A DNA stretch of 64,000 nucleotides, from the NCBI GenBank assembly GCA_964535215.1, contig CAZHST010000002.1, positions 89,018-153,017 on the forward strand, written 5' to 3'. Both the position numbers and the translations under genes were made by a program. Source of the stretch: JACQHM01 sp964535215 (GTDB lineage: Bacteria; Methylomirabilota; Methylomirabilia; Methylomirabilales; JACQHM01). Numbering within the stretch: the first letter of the stretch is position 1; each line of letters starts with the position of its first letter. The notes under the pieces are model-generated. The model saw only the letters and a program-made list of their open reading frames with translations. It was not told where the DNA came from and did no database searches. Shown piece after piece: positions 1 through 8,078 of this stretch.

Positions 1-282
1 TTGATCGCCAGGGCCCTGGGGCTGGCCGTCCCCCTCGGCCCCTTTTTCCTCCTCGTCCCTGTTGTGGTGGTCATCGCCATGCTCCCGGTAAGTCTGGGAG
101 GCCTGGGGATTCGGGAAGGGGCCGTCGTCTACCTCTTCGGCAAGGTGGGCATGGAAGCGACCGGTGCCTTAGCCATGTCCCTCACCTGGTTCCTCCTCCT
201 CATCCTGACAAGCCTTCCTGGAGGCCTCTTCTTCATCCTCCAGGACCACCGGCGAAGGGCCTCCGATCGTGAGGGGGGATGA
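1..282 (+). CDS. Flippase-like integral membrane protein (UPF0104 / LPG synthase TM family), C-terminal fragment
   Basis: Only the last ~93 codons are inside the window; the true start lies upstream of base 1. The visible part has two or three hydrophobic helices. It carries the segment PVSLGGLGIREGAVVYLF (about residues 29-46), a hallmark of the lysylphosphatidylglycerol-synthase transmembrane / YbhN-UPF0104 family. Members are inner-membrane proteins, some moving lipid-linked substrates across the membrane; the substrate here cannot be inferred. The stop overlaps the start of the next gene (ATGA), so the two are probably translationally coupled, which suggests a lipid-carrier role shared with the PAP2 phosphatase. 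Confidence 0.8.
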   Translation: MIARALGLAVPLGPFFLLVPVVVVIAMLPVSLGGLGIREGAVVYLFGKVGMEATGALAMSLTWFLLLILTSLPGGLFFILQDHRRRASDREGG

Positions 283-908
283 CGATGCCCGCCGTTTCAT
301 TCCTCCAGACCCTTGACCGGTGGGACAGGAGTCTCTTTCTCCTCCTGAATGGATCGTTGGTGAACGACTTCTTCGATCTCCTGATGCCCTTCATCACCAA
401 CAAATGGAACTTCGTCATCCCGCTGGCCTTCCTCTTTGCCTACCTCTTCTTGAAAGGCGGGAGATCCACGAGGATCCTCCTCCTCTTCAGCCTTCTCCTC
501 CTGCTCTTAGCCGACGGGAGCGCCGCCGCTTTGAAAAGCCTCATCCAGCGACCGAGGCCCTGCCAGGTCCTGGAGCAGGTACGGATCCTGGTCGGCTGCA
601 CCTCTTCCTTCGCCCTCCCCTCGAACCACGCCACCAACACCTTCGCCATCGCCTCCTTTTTTGCCTCCTCCTACCGGAGGCTTGCCGTCCCCCTCTTTGC
701 CCTCGCCTTCCTTGTGGGGTACTCCCGGATCTACGTGGGGGTCCATTACCCCCTTGATGTGCTGGGAGGAGCGGCCCTGGGCGTCGTCCTTGGCCTCCTC
801 GCCGGCGCTTTGGGACGGTGGATCCTCTTCAGGTGGGACGAGCGAAATGGGAGGTCGCCGCAGGTCTGGCGGGACCCCCCCTCCGGCGGATCCGGCTTGG
901 AGGGCTAA
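279..908 (+). CDS. PAP2-superfamily membrane phosphatase (undecaprenyl-diphosphatase-like)
   Basis: A 209-aa membrane protein with several hydrophobic helices and all three PAP2 motifs: K86 followed by RPRP (91-94), PSNH (114-117, usually PSGH) and SR-x5-H-x3-D (S149, R150, H156, D160). The two histidines form the phosphohistidine/acid-base pair in this family. Such enzymes dephosphorylate lipid pyrophosphates (undecaprenyl-PP, phosphatidylglycerol-P or lipid A 1-phosphate) on the periplasmic face; the substrate is not evident from sequence. The ATG overlaps the upstream stop. The 3' end overlaps the convergent glycosyltransferase by 4 bases, leaving no room for a terminator. The Gly-to-Asn change in motif 2 is the only oddity. 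Confidence 0.9.
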   Translation: MTMPAVSFLQTLDRWDRSLFLLLNGSLVNDFFDLLMPFITNKWNFVIPLAFLFAYLFLKGGRSTRILLLFSLLLLLLADGSAAALKSLIQRPRPCQVLEQVRILVGCTSSFALPSNHATNTFAIASFFASSYRRLAVPLFALAFLVGYSRIYVGVHYPLDVLGGAALGVVLGLLAGALGRWILFRWDERNGRSPQVWRDPPSGGSGLEG

Positions 909-2305
909 AGGGGCTGGACGAGGAGATACCTCTCCCCTTGGATCAGGACCCGAACGGCCCCCTGAAGCTCGCGGTACCCTTCTCTCGTCGTGATGATCAG
1001 GGCCCCGCTTCCCGGCTGCTTGTCGAGGATCTCCTCCCGGGTCAGGATCCTGATGTCCCGATCGGCATAGAAGACGAGGATCCCCCGCAAGAGCCAGTCG
1101 TCAACCCGATACCCGAAAACCGGCTTCCCCGGGAGGGTCCTTCCCGCCAGAAGGGGTGAAAAGCTGACGATGTCCTTCGTCTCCACCACCTCCCGATGGA
1201 GGCGGATCGGAAGAAACCAGAGGATGCCTGAGGCCAGGAGGAGCCCGAGAGCCAGGGCCTTGAGGATCGGCGCCTTGGGGATCCGGGTGGTCAGGTGTCC
1301 CAACGCGTATCCACTCGCCAAGGCCAAGGCGGGGAAGAGAGGGATGATATACCGGTCGTACTGGGGGTTGACGAGGTGCAGCACCACCCAGATGGTGGCG
1401 GCCCACGAGAGGGGGAGCACCGTGCTGTCGGTTGGGTCCCCTTTCCTGAGGGCCTCCCGGACCAGGAGGAAAAGGCCATAGATCGCAAAGGGAAGCCAGG
1501 GCCAGTAGTAGGTCAGCAGGATCCTGGGATAGGTGAGGAATCGGTCAAGGCCTGGATCGGGATCGACCCGGGAGAGGATCTCCTGACCGAAATAGGTCTT
1601 CAGGAACGTTTCGCCGTACAGCCGGTATTCATAGAGGGGCCACGGAAGAACGATCAGGAGGAAAAGGGGAGAGGAAAGCCAGAAAGCCCGAGCGTTCCAA
1701 GGGTGGGCCTCCCGGGTGATCAGGGAATGCACACCCAGGATCAAAAGGGGGAAGGTGAAGAGGGGTCCCTTCGTCATCGCCGTTGAGCCGAGAAAGATCC
1801 AGAAGAGCGGTAGGAGCCCTGGCCTCCTTCTGGAGAAGAGGACCGTCAAAATGGCGGCAACGGTGAAGAAGAGGACCGCTGATTCGAGACGGGCCGTTGT
1901 GGAGGTCTTGACGAAGAAGGAGGTCGTGGCCAAAACAAAAGCTGCCAAGAATCCTCCCCATGGCCCGTAGAGGAATCTTCCCAGGAAGTAAAGGAGGACC
2001 ACGCTGGAGAAGCCGAAGAGGGCCGAGGGCAGGCGGGCGGCAAAGGCATTGACCCCGAAGACCCGAAAGGAGAGGGCCATCAACCAAAACATCAGCGGGG
2101 GTTTTAAGAAATAGGGATGTCCCCCCCAGTGGAGATCAAACCAGCTCCCTCCTTTTGCCACCTGCTTGGCGATGGCGGCATAGTTGGCGGGGTCCCCTAC
2201 CAAAAGCCCCTGGGAGAGCTTCGGGAAGAAGACCAGGAGGCCCACCCACACCACGAGGATCACCAGGCCCCCTTCCCTCCACCCCAGGGAGGCTAATCGC
2301 TTCAC
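905..2305 (-). CDS. ArnT/PMT-like glycosyltransferase (lipid-linked sugar donor)
   Basis: A 466-aa polytopic protein with about ten hydrophobic helices. Near the N-terminus (about residues 37-75) it has the first periplasmic loop typical of PMT/ArnT (GT39/GT83) enzymes, with an acidic residue in GDPANYAAIA and then KPPLMFWL. These enzymes use polyprenyl-phosphate sugars to modify lipid A, other glycolipids or proteins at the periplasmic face. The start is GTG with GAGGGAGGATC just upstream. The neighbouring flippase-like and PAP2 genes are consistent with polyprenyl-phosphate sugar metabolism, but the acceptor is unknown. A near-consensus promoter lies about 120 bp upstream. Confidence 0.85.
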   Translation of the reverse strand: MKRLASLGWREGGLVILVVWVGLLVFFPKLSQGLLVGDPANYAAIAKQVAKGGSWFDLHWGGHPYFLKPPLMFWLMALSFRVFGVNAFAARLPSALFGFSSVVLLYFLGRFLYGPWGGFLAAFVLATTSFFVKTSTTARLESAVLFFTVAAILTVLFSRRRPGLLPLFWIFLGSTAMTKGPLFTFPLLILGVHSLITREAHPWNARAFWLSSPLFLLIVLPWPLYEYRLYGETFLKTYFGQEILSRVDPDPGLDRFLTYPRILLTYYWPWLPFAIYGLFLLVREALRKGDPTDSTVLPLSWAATIWVVLHLVNPQYDRYIIPLFPALALASGYALGHLTTRIPKAPILKALALGLLLASGILWFLPIRLHREVVETKDIVSFSPLLAGRTLPGKPVFGYRVDDWLLRGILVFYADRDIRILTREEILDKQPGSGALIITTREGYRELQGAVRVLIQGERYLLVQPL

Positions 2306-2424
2306 GATCCTCCCTCGTTAAGGATCCGGCAACGCCGGGACCTTCAAGGCCAAGGTGATGACCCGTCACCGGAGGCGCTTACCCCCACTACCGTTTCAGC
2401 GATGATCGGCCAGGAGACGCATCC

Positions 2425-2453
2425 ATCATAAAGATGAGAGGTGGACATGTCAA
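2425..2453 (-). promoter_or_regulatory. Sigma-70-type promoter for the ArnT/PMT-like gene
   Basis: On the minus strand TTGACA (2453-2448) is followed by a 17-bp spacer and TATGAT (2430-2425), matching consensus at 11 of 12 positions. Transcription would start near 2418, giving a leader of about 110 nt before the GTG at 2305. The -35 box lies in one arm of the palindrome at 2440-2472, so a protein binding there could control it. Confidence 0.6.
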
Positions 2454-2501
2454 CGGGTGTGACACGTCCACCCTGGTAAGAAGGAGGGGGACAGGTCCAC
2501 C
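2440..2501. repeat. Interrupted palindrome plus a third half-site (operator- or REP-like)
   Basis: GGTGGACATGTC (2440-2451) and GACACGTCCACC (2461-2472) form a 12-bp inverted repeat with one mismatch and a 9-bp centre. A third arm, GACAGGTCCACC (2490-2501), ends one base before the qhpB stop codon. The structure has no T-run, so it is not a classical terminator. One arm contains the -35 element of the promoter reading into the glycosyltransferase gene. It could be an operator, a REP-like element, or both. Confidence 0.6.
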
Positions 2502-2502
2502 C

Positions 2503-3564
2503 TTAGCGCGGGATGACCCGGAGGACGGCCAGGGCCTGGTCCCCGGGAAGGACGATGTTGGTAATCTTGCTTAATGTAGCCGCGTCGTAGACGGCGATGT
2601 CGGGCTGGGTGCCGGCCAGGTAGACCCTTGTCCCATCCGAGCTGATGTTGGCCATGTAATAGGTATGGTCCACCTCAACCTTCTGCTCGACGAGTTTCCT
2701 CTCCAGGTCCACCTTGAGCAGATGGGTATAGGTGACGTAGGCCTTCTTCCTGTCGGGGGAGAGGACGGAGTTGAACATGATCCTGATGGTGTCCAGCGTC
2801 CCCAGTTCGATGGTGTCCAACCGGCCGGTGCTGAGATCGAGGTTCGCCAACCCGACAAGGAAAAGCTTGTTGATCGTGTCCTCGGCGTAGTAAGGTGTCG
2901 AGATGACCTGGGTGTTCTCAAAGTTCGGCCAGAAGTCCAGGACATCAACGGCACCGATCCCCGTCACATCGGAGGCAATCGGGATCGTCTCCAGGACCTG
3001 GCCGGTCTCCGGGTCCATGACAAAGACCCCTAGCGAAAGGCCGTAGAGCCGGGAGCCATCGGTCGAGAACGCGATGACCGAGATCTGCCGGGGGGCCTCA
3101 AAGGTCTTGACAACCCTCCGGGTCCCTACATCGAAGACCCGGATCCGGGTCGGGCGCACCTCGTAGCGGTCGAGCCCTACCCCCACAGGGGCCTCGTAGA
3201 CGTACAACCGGTCCCCTTGGGGGGTCAGGACCATGTCAATGGCCTTGACCCGCTCCGCCGGCGTCGAGAGGTCAATCCTCCCCACTTCCCTTCCGGCCTC
3301 GATGTCAACGATGGCGATCGATTCCCAGCGGTTGGTGATGACAAACACGGTCCGCTTATCCGGGTGCGGCACGATCCGATACGGGTGGCCAGGGCCGCTC
3401 AAAGGGATCCGCTTCAGGACCTGATGGCTGGAACCGGAGATGACGTAGAAGTCATTCTGATAGGTCCCGGTGAGGAGCAGATCTTCCCCCTCCGCCGATC
3501 CGAGGGCCAAGACCCCGAGGGCCGACCCAACGATGAGGAACGTCGCGACAATTCCCCGCTTCAC
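2503..3564 (-). CDS. qhpB: Quinohemoprotein amine dehydrogenase beta subunit (QhpB)
   Basis: A 353-aa secreted seven-bladed beta-propeller of the YVTN type. Residues 1-24 form a signal peptide (hydrophobic stretch then AEGED). Repeated blade signatures follow, such as LLLTGTYQNDFYVISG, VFVITNRWESIAIVD and VYLAGTQPDIAVYD. In QHNDH this subunit packs against the gamma subunit and helps form the amine-binding pocket at the CTQ cofactor in the periplasm. The start is GTG with GGAGG 7 nt upstream. It is the last gene of the qhp operon, 55 bp after qhpC. Its assignment rests on the adjacent, unmistakable gamma and alpha subunits as well as the fold. Confidence 0.92.
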   Translation of the reverse strand: MKRGIVATFLIVGSALGVLALGSAEGEDLLLTGTYQNDFYVISGSSHQVLKRIPLSGPGHPYRIVPHPDKRTVFVITNRWESIAIVDIEAGREVGRIDLSTPAERVKAIDMVLTPQGDRLYVYEAPVGVGLDRYEVRPTRIRVFDVGTRRVVKTFEAPRQISVIAFSTDGSRLYGLSLGVFVMDPETGQVLETIPIASDVTGIGAVDVLDFWPNFENTQVISTPYYAEDTINKLFLVGLANLDLSTGRLDTIELGTLDTIRIMFNSVLSPDRKKAYVTYTHLLKVDLERKLVEQKVEVDHTYYMANISSDGTRVYLAGTQPDIAVYDAATLSKITNIVLPGDQALAVLRVIPR

Positions 3565-3619
3565 CTTTCATCCTCCCCCTGGAAGCGTTCAGCCGAAGGT
3601 TTGCAGCGATCTCCAACCC

Positions 3620-3964
3620 TTACCCCTCAGGCTCCGTTGGAAAGACGGAGGGGAGCTTCCGCCAGTCCCGGGCCGCGGAGGAGCACTCATCGGACCAGGT
3701 CTGATAGTTCACGAGGGTATCCGGGACCTGGGCCGGCCACCAGCAGGGGCCGGAGCAGCCGTAGAGGTCGGACTCCATGGGCTGGCAGAGCCCCACGATC
3801 CCCCCCCAGGGATCCACCTCCCATCCTGGGTCGAAGGTGGAGGCGCAGCCCGCCGGGAGCCACTGCATCGCCTTCACGTCGGCCTCCTCGGCTCCCCTAG
3901 CTTCCTCCTCGACCCGCTTCGCCAACTTCCTGGCCTTGTCATTGATCGGCTTCGAGTGCTTCAT
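3620..3964 (-). CDS. qhpC: Quinohemoprotein amine dehydrogenase gamma subunit precursor (QhpC), source of the CTQ cofactor
   Basis: A 114-aa precursor with a charged leader (about residues 1-32) and a mature core closely matching the Paracoccus/Pseudomonas gamma subunit. All residues of the known crosslinks are present with the right spacing: C40-E49, C60-D66 and C74-D82 for the three Cys-to-acid thioethers, and C70-W76 for cysteine tryptophylquinone. The WEVD, CQPMESDLYGC and PCWWPAQV blocks are preserved. C94 is an extra cysteine not among the crosslinking residues I recall from the characterised protein. The leader has no Sec signal, consistent with export by the ABC protein QhpF after modification by QhpD and QhpG and cleavage by QhpE. 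The ATG has GGAGGCGAGGG just upstream. It lies 12 bp after qhpA. Confidence 0.96.
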   Translation of the reverse strand: MKHSKPINDKARKLAKRVEEEARGAEEADVKAMQWLPAGCASTFDPGWEVDPWGGIVGLCQPMESDLYGCSGPCWWPAQVPDTLVNYQTWSDECSSAARDWRKLPSVFPTEPEG

Positions 3965-3976
3965 CCCTCGCCTCCT

Positions 3977-5590
3977 TTACTTTAACGGCGGGTTGTTCCA
4001 CCGGGGGGCCGTGACGATCAAGAACGCCCTCGCCTTGAGCGGGGGGCTGACCCCCTCGGGCGAGTAGGTCGCCGTGATCCAGAGATCGCCGTAGTTGTTG
4101 GTCTGCCACTTCCGCTCCGGGTTCGGCCCCTCACCGGCAGGGGTGAAGAGCCCATTTTGGTCAATGGACCCAGCATAGTAGACATCGTCCTCAAACCACT
4201 CCCGGCGGAAGTCCTCGACCCCCCACTGGGCCTTCACCAGCCCGATCCGGAGGTCATCCTCGGTCCCCTTCTTTCCGTCAGGGCCGTTGGAGAAGGCGAT
4301 CGCTTCAAACTGGGCTAGCTCCTTCGGGACGGTATCCCCCCCCGCCCGGGCCAAAGCCCTTTCCGGGAAGACCTTGATGTAGTCCATCCTGTCATAGACC
4401 GTGAGGAGCTTCTCCCCTACGAGGAAGCTGACCTTCACGTCCCGGACCCCGATGGGGGCCTTTCCCTCCACCTCGACCGCCACTACGATGGCGCTCTTGT
4501 CGGCGCTCACGATCCTCCTCACCGAGACCCCCGGACCCAAGGCGATATCCGCCGGCCGGACCGGCGGGAGGTCGGTCCCAAAGATCCTGAGCTGCAACGT
4601 GCTCCCCTGCCTCACCGCCCCCGGCAGGACCTTCAGGATCCTGGGGGTTCCGTTGATCCTGACGAGCCGCTCGTCCGACCCGATCTCCTCGTGATCCTTC
4701 ACGAACCGGCGTCCCGAGAGGGTCGTCCCATCCTCCGAGGCATGCAGGACCTCCACCAGCTGGCGCCCTTCATGGGTCTTGGAGCGCCCCCGCCAGGCGT
4801 AGCCTGTATAGACGAGGCCGCTCCCCGAGCCAGACACCCTTGTTCCATCCTCGTATTCAACCGCCCACGAGGTCTGGTACGTGTCCCCCCCAACCCCCTT
4901 GATCTCCATCCGACCCACATAGCTGCCCTTCCCCGGGCGGTAGCCGACCATGGCCCAGGATCCGGTCAGGTCAGGCTTCCGCAGGGCCTTCCACCGAAGC
5001 CATTCGTCCGTCTGGAAGGGATAAAGCCTCGCCAGGATGTCCGCTACCTTCCCGGAGGCCAAGCCGAACCAGTCCAGGTTCCTCCCGCCAGCTTGGTATT
5101 CGGTAGTAGGCCAAGACCCCAGATGGAAATGGGCCTGAAGCCCCCACTCCTCCCGGGTCCTTCGCTGGAGGGCAATCCGGGCAAAGGTGTGACACCGGGC
5201 GCAGACGGCCCCGACGTCCGCATCGGGGATCTTCTCGTCCCCCTTGGCGATGCTCCTCCGCTCCAGGAGGTAGGTAAACCCCCTGATCTCCGCCGGGGCG
5301 AGGCCGTACTCGTCGCTTAAGTACTTGATGATGACCCTCTTCTCTTCGGGGGTGAGGGAGACCCGGTTAGCCAGTTGCATCCTGGAGACCGTCATCTCCC
5401 ACCCCTCAGGGGTTCTCCTCGACGATTCGATCCGGCTGAGCTTCCCATCGGGTCCCGGCCGATGGCAGGCGGAGCACTTTTGGACGAGGAGATCCCGCCC
5501 TCCCTCGGCACCCCCAGGAGGGGATGACAGGAGGACAAGGGAGAGAGAAAGCCCAAGAACCCATAACCCCTTGCCTTTCACAGGACCCAT
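3977..5590 (-). CDS. qhpA: Quinohemoprotein amine dehydrogenase alpha subunit, diheme cytochrome c (QhpA)
   Basis: A 537-aa periplasmic electron-transfer subunit. After a signal peptide (about residues 7-28) come two c-type heme sites, CSACH (39-43) and CARCH (130-134), within the diheme domain. The remainder, from about residue 190, is beta-rich, matching the Ig-like domains of the QHNDH alpha chain. It receives electrons from CTQ after amine oxidation and passes them to a soluble acceptor. The reading frame is open upstream to a TTG at 5617, but ATG at 5590 is preferred because AAGGAGG lies about 8 nt before it. It follows the beta-barrel gene and precedes qhpC. Confidence 0.93.
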   Translation of the reverse strand: MGPVKGKGLWVLGLSLSLVLLSSPPGGAEGGRDLLVQKCSACHRPGPDGKLSRIESSRRTPEGWEMTVSRMQLANRVSLTPEEKRVIIKYLSDEYGLAPAEIRGFTYLLERRSIAKGDEKIPDADVGAVCARCHTFARIALQRRTREEWGLQAHFHLGSWPTTEYQAGGRNLDWFGLASGKVADILARLYPFQTDEWLRWKALRKPDLTGSWAMVGYRPGKGSYVGRMEIKGVGGDTYQTSWAVEYEDGTRVSGSGSGLVYTGYAWRGRSKTHEGRQLVEVLHASEDGTTLSGRRFVKDHEEIGSDERLVRINGTPRILKVLPGAVRQGSTLQLRIFGTDLPPVRPADIALGPGVSVRRIVSADKSAIVVAVEVEGKAPIGVRDVKVSFLVGEKLLTVYDRMDYIKVFPERALARAGGDTVPKELAQFEAIAFSNGPDGKKGTEDDLRIGLVKAQWGVEDFRREWFEDDVYYAGSIDQNGLFTPAGEGPNPERKWQTNNYGDLWITATYSPEGVSPPLKARAFLIVTAPRWNNPPLK

Positions 5591-5647
5591 CCCAACTCCC
5601 TCCTTCCCCATGGACAAGACCTAGCCCTTGAGCGGATCCCTCCGCCG

Positions 5648-7312
5648 TTAGAAGGCCACGATCCACAGCGTCTCCACCAACCCGGAAACGTTACCGCTCC
5701 CGAAGGCCTGGATCGCCCCCCTTCCAGGAAAGTTCACAGCACCGATCAGCATCCCGATGATCCTATCGGTAAAGGAGTATTGGATGGCGGCGTTGAGCTC
5801 GTCGGCAAAGTTCGGGTTGTTGGCGGGGGCACTCCCCACAAAGGCCCCGGGTTCGTCTAACCAGAACTTGTAGTACCAGAACCGTAGCAGGAGCTTGTCG
5901 AGAGGGCTCAGCTCCAGACGGACCTGGATGATCCGCTCGTTTGTGTTAAAGAGGAGGTACTCCCCCGTGATCTCCCCCTGGACCCACTCCCCGAAGTCGG
6001 GGAAGCCGAAGAACAAGGGATCGAAGCCTTCAAACTCGGGGGTCGTTGGATCATCCCCGCTGTAGTCCGTATAACGGAGAAGCAGCGTGGGCTTCAGCGG
6101 GAGGTCGGGGAAGGCGGCCTTCAGGTCCCCGTGGAAGCCCAAGACATCCTCCCGCTCCCGGGGTCCAAGATCGCCGAACTCTCCCACGACCTCCGCGGTA
6201 AACGAGAGCCAGGGGACCAGGAGCTTTGGGATGCCAATCCTGACATCCCACGCCCGGGTGTTGAAGCCTTTGTCGTCCTCAAAGTTGAAGAAGGCCACAT
6301 CCCCGTTGACCAGGTCTCGAAACGCCCAGTGGAGGCTTGTGCCGAAAAAGGTCCCGTCCCTCCCGGCGTTCCGAAGGCTCGTCCCGAGGCCCAGGGGCGC
6401 GTCAGGAGCCACGATCACATCCCGGGCCCCCGATTTGGGATCGGTCCTGGCCACAAAGGCGTCCAGCTTCAGATCCCCAATGGGTCCGACCTTTGGGAGA
6501 TCCCACAGGGAGCGGAAGGCGACGGGGAAGCTTTGGATGGGAATGAGCCAGATGGCGGCATCGCTTAACTCGCCGATCCCCACAACGAATTGATCGGCGA
6601 CCCGGATCAGTTGTCTCCCCAAGGTGAATTCGGCCGGGAGCCCGAAGGGCCGCCTGAAGCTGATGGAGGCCACATCCAGGGCGAAGCGCTCCCTGAAATT
6701 ATCGGTCCCAAAGACGGGGGCGAGAAACGGCCCACTATAAGCATCTTCGTTCACCGTCATGCCGTAGTTCGCCGCGAGGCTCAGACCGAAGGTCTTGTCC
6801 TCCGTCTCGAAGTCGGCCCGTAATCGTCCAAACTGTTCGCCCCAGGAAAAGTTCCGCGCACCGAACACAGGGTTCCCAAAATAGGGCGTGTTCCAATGGA
6901 ACCCCATGAGCCAATAGTCACCACTGATCTTGACATCCCCTCCCAGCGAGGGGATGGCAAACTTCACCCCTTGCCCGTTCACCCCGCCTTCCTGCGATGG
7001 GCGGAGGCCCCGCCAGACAACAGGAGAGGATTCCCCCGATGGGGAGGAAGGGACCCGGGGAGGGGCCGAACCCTGAACGGTCAGGGATTCACGATCCGGG
7101 GAAGCTGGAGGAGGTTCCGGCCTCAACCCGTTTAACCGCTCGAGCCGCTCGACCCTTTCCAGCAACTCCTTGATCTGCCGATCCTTCTCCTCCAGGGCCT
7201 TCCTCAGGTCCTCCCCGGTCCCATCCTCCGCTCCCAAAGGCAGAGGAGTCATGAACAGAATGACAGCCGCCAACACCCCCAGGCTGCCTCTCGTCCGACC
7301 CGGTCTCCTCAT
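5648..7312 (-). CDS. Outer-membrane beta-barrel protein with N-terminal coiled coil, inserted in the qhp operon
   Basis: A 554-aa protein with a signal peptide (residues 1-28, ending in PLPLGAEDG). A short coiled coil follows (EDLRKALEEKDRQIKELLERV, about 33-55), then a Pro/Ser-rich linker to about 110, then a long run of amphipathic strands. It ends in ETLWIVAF, a C-terminal aromatic typical of barrels folded by BamA. The strand patterns, the GRQLIRVADQF block and the GDDPTTPEFEGFDPLFFG block recall the alginate-export (AlgE-like) porins; this family call is tentative. It is not one of the standard qhp genes, yet sits between qhpE (6 bp) and qhpA (57 bp) on the same strand. A role in amine uptake across the outer membrane is the simplest guess. 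Confidence 0.8.
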   Translation of the reverse strand: MRRPGRTRGSLGVLAAVILFMTPLPLGAEDGTGEDLRKALEEKDRQIKELLERVERLERLNGLRPEPPPASPDRESLTVQGSAPPRVPSSPSGESSPVVWRGLRPSQEGGVNGQGVKFAIPSLGGDVKISGDYWLMGFHWNTPYFGNPVFGARNFSWGEQFGRLRADFETEDKTFGLSLAANYGMTVNEDAYSGPFLAPVFGTDNFRERFALDVASISFRRPFGLPAEFTLGRQLIRVADQFVVGIGELSDAAIWLIPIQSFPVAFRSLWDLPKVGPIGDLKLDAFVARTDPKSGARDVIVAPDAPLGLGTSLRNAGRDGTFFGTSLHWAFRDLVNGDVAFFNFEDDKGFNTRAWDVRIGIPKLLVPWLSFTAEVVGEFGDLGPREREDVLGFHGDLKAAFPDLPLKPTLLLRYTDYSGDDPTTPEFEGFDPLFFGFPDFGEWVQGEITGEYLLFNTNERIIQVRLELSPLDKLLLRFWYYKFWLDEPGAFVGSAPANNPNFADELNAAIQYSFTDRIIGMLIGAVNFPGRGAIQAFGSGNVSGLVETLWIVAF

Positions 7313-7318
7313 GGCCTT

Positions 7319-8062
7319 CTACCCCTCCCTCCCCACCACCCTCCGCTCGATCCTGGCAGCGTGGGCGATGAGGAGCTTCCTTACCTCATGGACGTCCGCC
7401 TCCGGATACCTTTCCAAAACCAGCGTGACAAAGCCGGTCAGGTGGGTCGCGGCGAAGCTGTTGCCGCGGAAGTTGGAGCGCTGAGGAACCCCCGGAAGCC
7501 TCCGGGGCCACCCGCACGCCCCGAACTCAACGGGATCCTCATACCAGTGGACATAGGTGTACTCATCGGATCTAGGATCCATCGTGGCACCGATCACGGT
7601 GGGGAGGATCGCCGGATACACCTCCTTCCCCTCCTCGCCGGCCGCCACCAGAATGACCCCCTTTCCCGCTGCATACTCGCAGATCTCTTCCAGGGCCGGG
7701 GCGTTCGCAGGATTGGTCGTCCCGAGACTCAAGTTCACGACCTTTATCCCATGGTCCACCGCCCATCGGATCGCTTCAACCAGGACCGGAAGAGAGGTCG
7801 CGAGGGTTGCGTCGAAAACCTTGATCCCGTAAAGCCGGACCTCGGGGGCCTTCTTCCTGAGGATGCCTGCACAGGCCGTCCCGTGGCCGAGGCGATCCCC
7901 AAAGTCCTTCGTGAAGGTAACCTGGCCCTTCCCTTTGGAGAGGATCCCGATTCCCCCTTCTACCCCCCTGACATGGGAGTGCTGGGGGTTGATGCCCGAA
8001 TCCACAAGGGCCACCTTGACCCCTTTTCCTGTACCGGTGAAGAGATCGAACCAGCCGGCCAT
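7319..8062 (-). CDS. qhpE: Subtilisin-like serine protease for gamma-subunit leader removal (QhpE)
   Basis: A 247-aa S8-family protease with no signal peptide or prodomain. The triad is visible: Asp21 in VALVDSGINP, His60 in LGHGTACAG and Ser202 in GNSFAATHLTG. QhpE of characterised systems acts in the cytoplasm to cut the leader from crosslinked QhpC before export. The frame is open to 8104, but ATG at 8062 has AGGAAGG 5-6 nt upstream and avoids overlapping qhpF, so it is chosen. It sits 16 bp after qhpF and 6 bp before the beta-barrel gene. The short length and lack of export signals fit a dedicated maturase rather than a secreted protease. Confidence 0.9.
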   Translation of the reverse strand: MAGWFDLFTGTGKGVKVALVDSGINPQHSHVRGVEGGIGILSKGKGQVTFTKDFGDRLGHGTACAGILRKKAPEVRLYGIKVFDATLATSLPVLVEAIRWAVDHGIKVVNLSLGTTNPANAPALEEICEYAAGKGVILVAAGEEGKEVYPAILPTVIGATMDPRSDEYTYVHWYEDPVEFGACGWPRRLPGVPQRSNFRGNSFAATHLTGFVTLVLERYPEADVHEVRKLLIAHAARIERRVVGREG

Positions 8063-8078
8063 GCCAACCTTCCTCCCG

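Noticed and set aside
2326..2338. CCGGC-AAC-GCCGG mini-hairpin upstream of the ArnT/PMT-like gene
   Set aside because: A 5-bp stem with a 3-base loop and no T-run is too weak to call a terminator or regulator.
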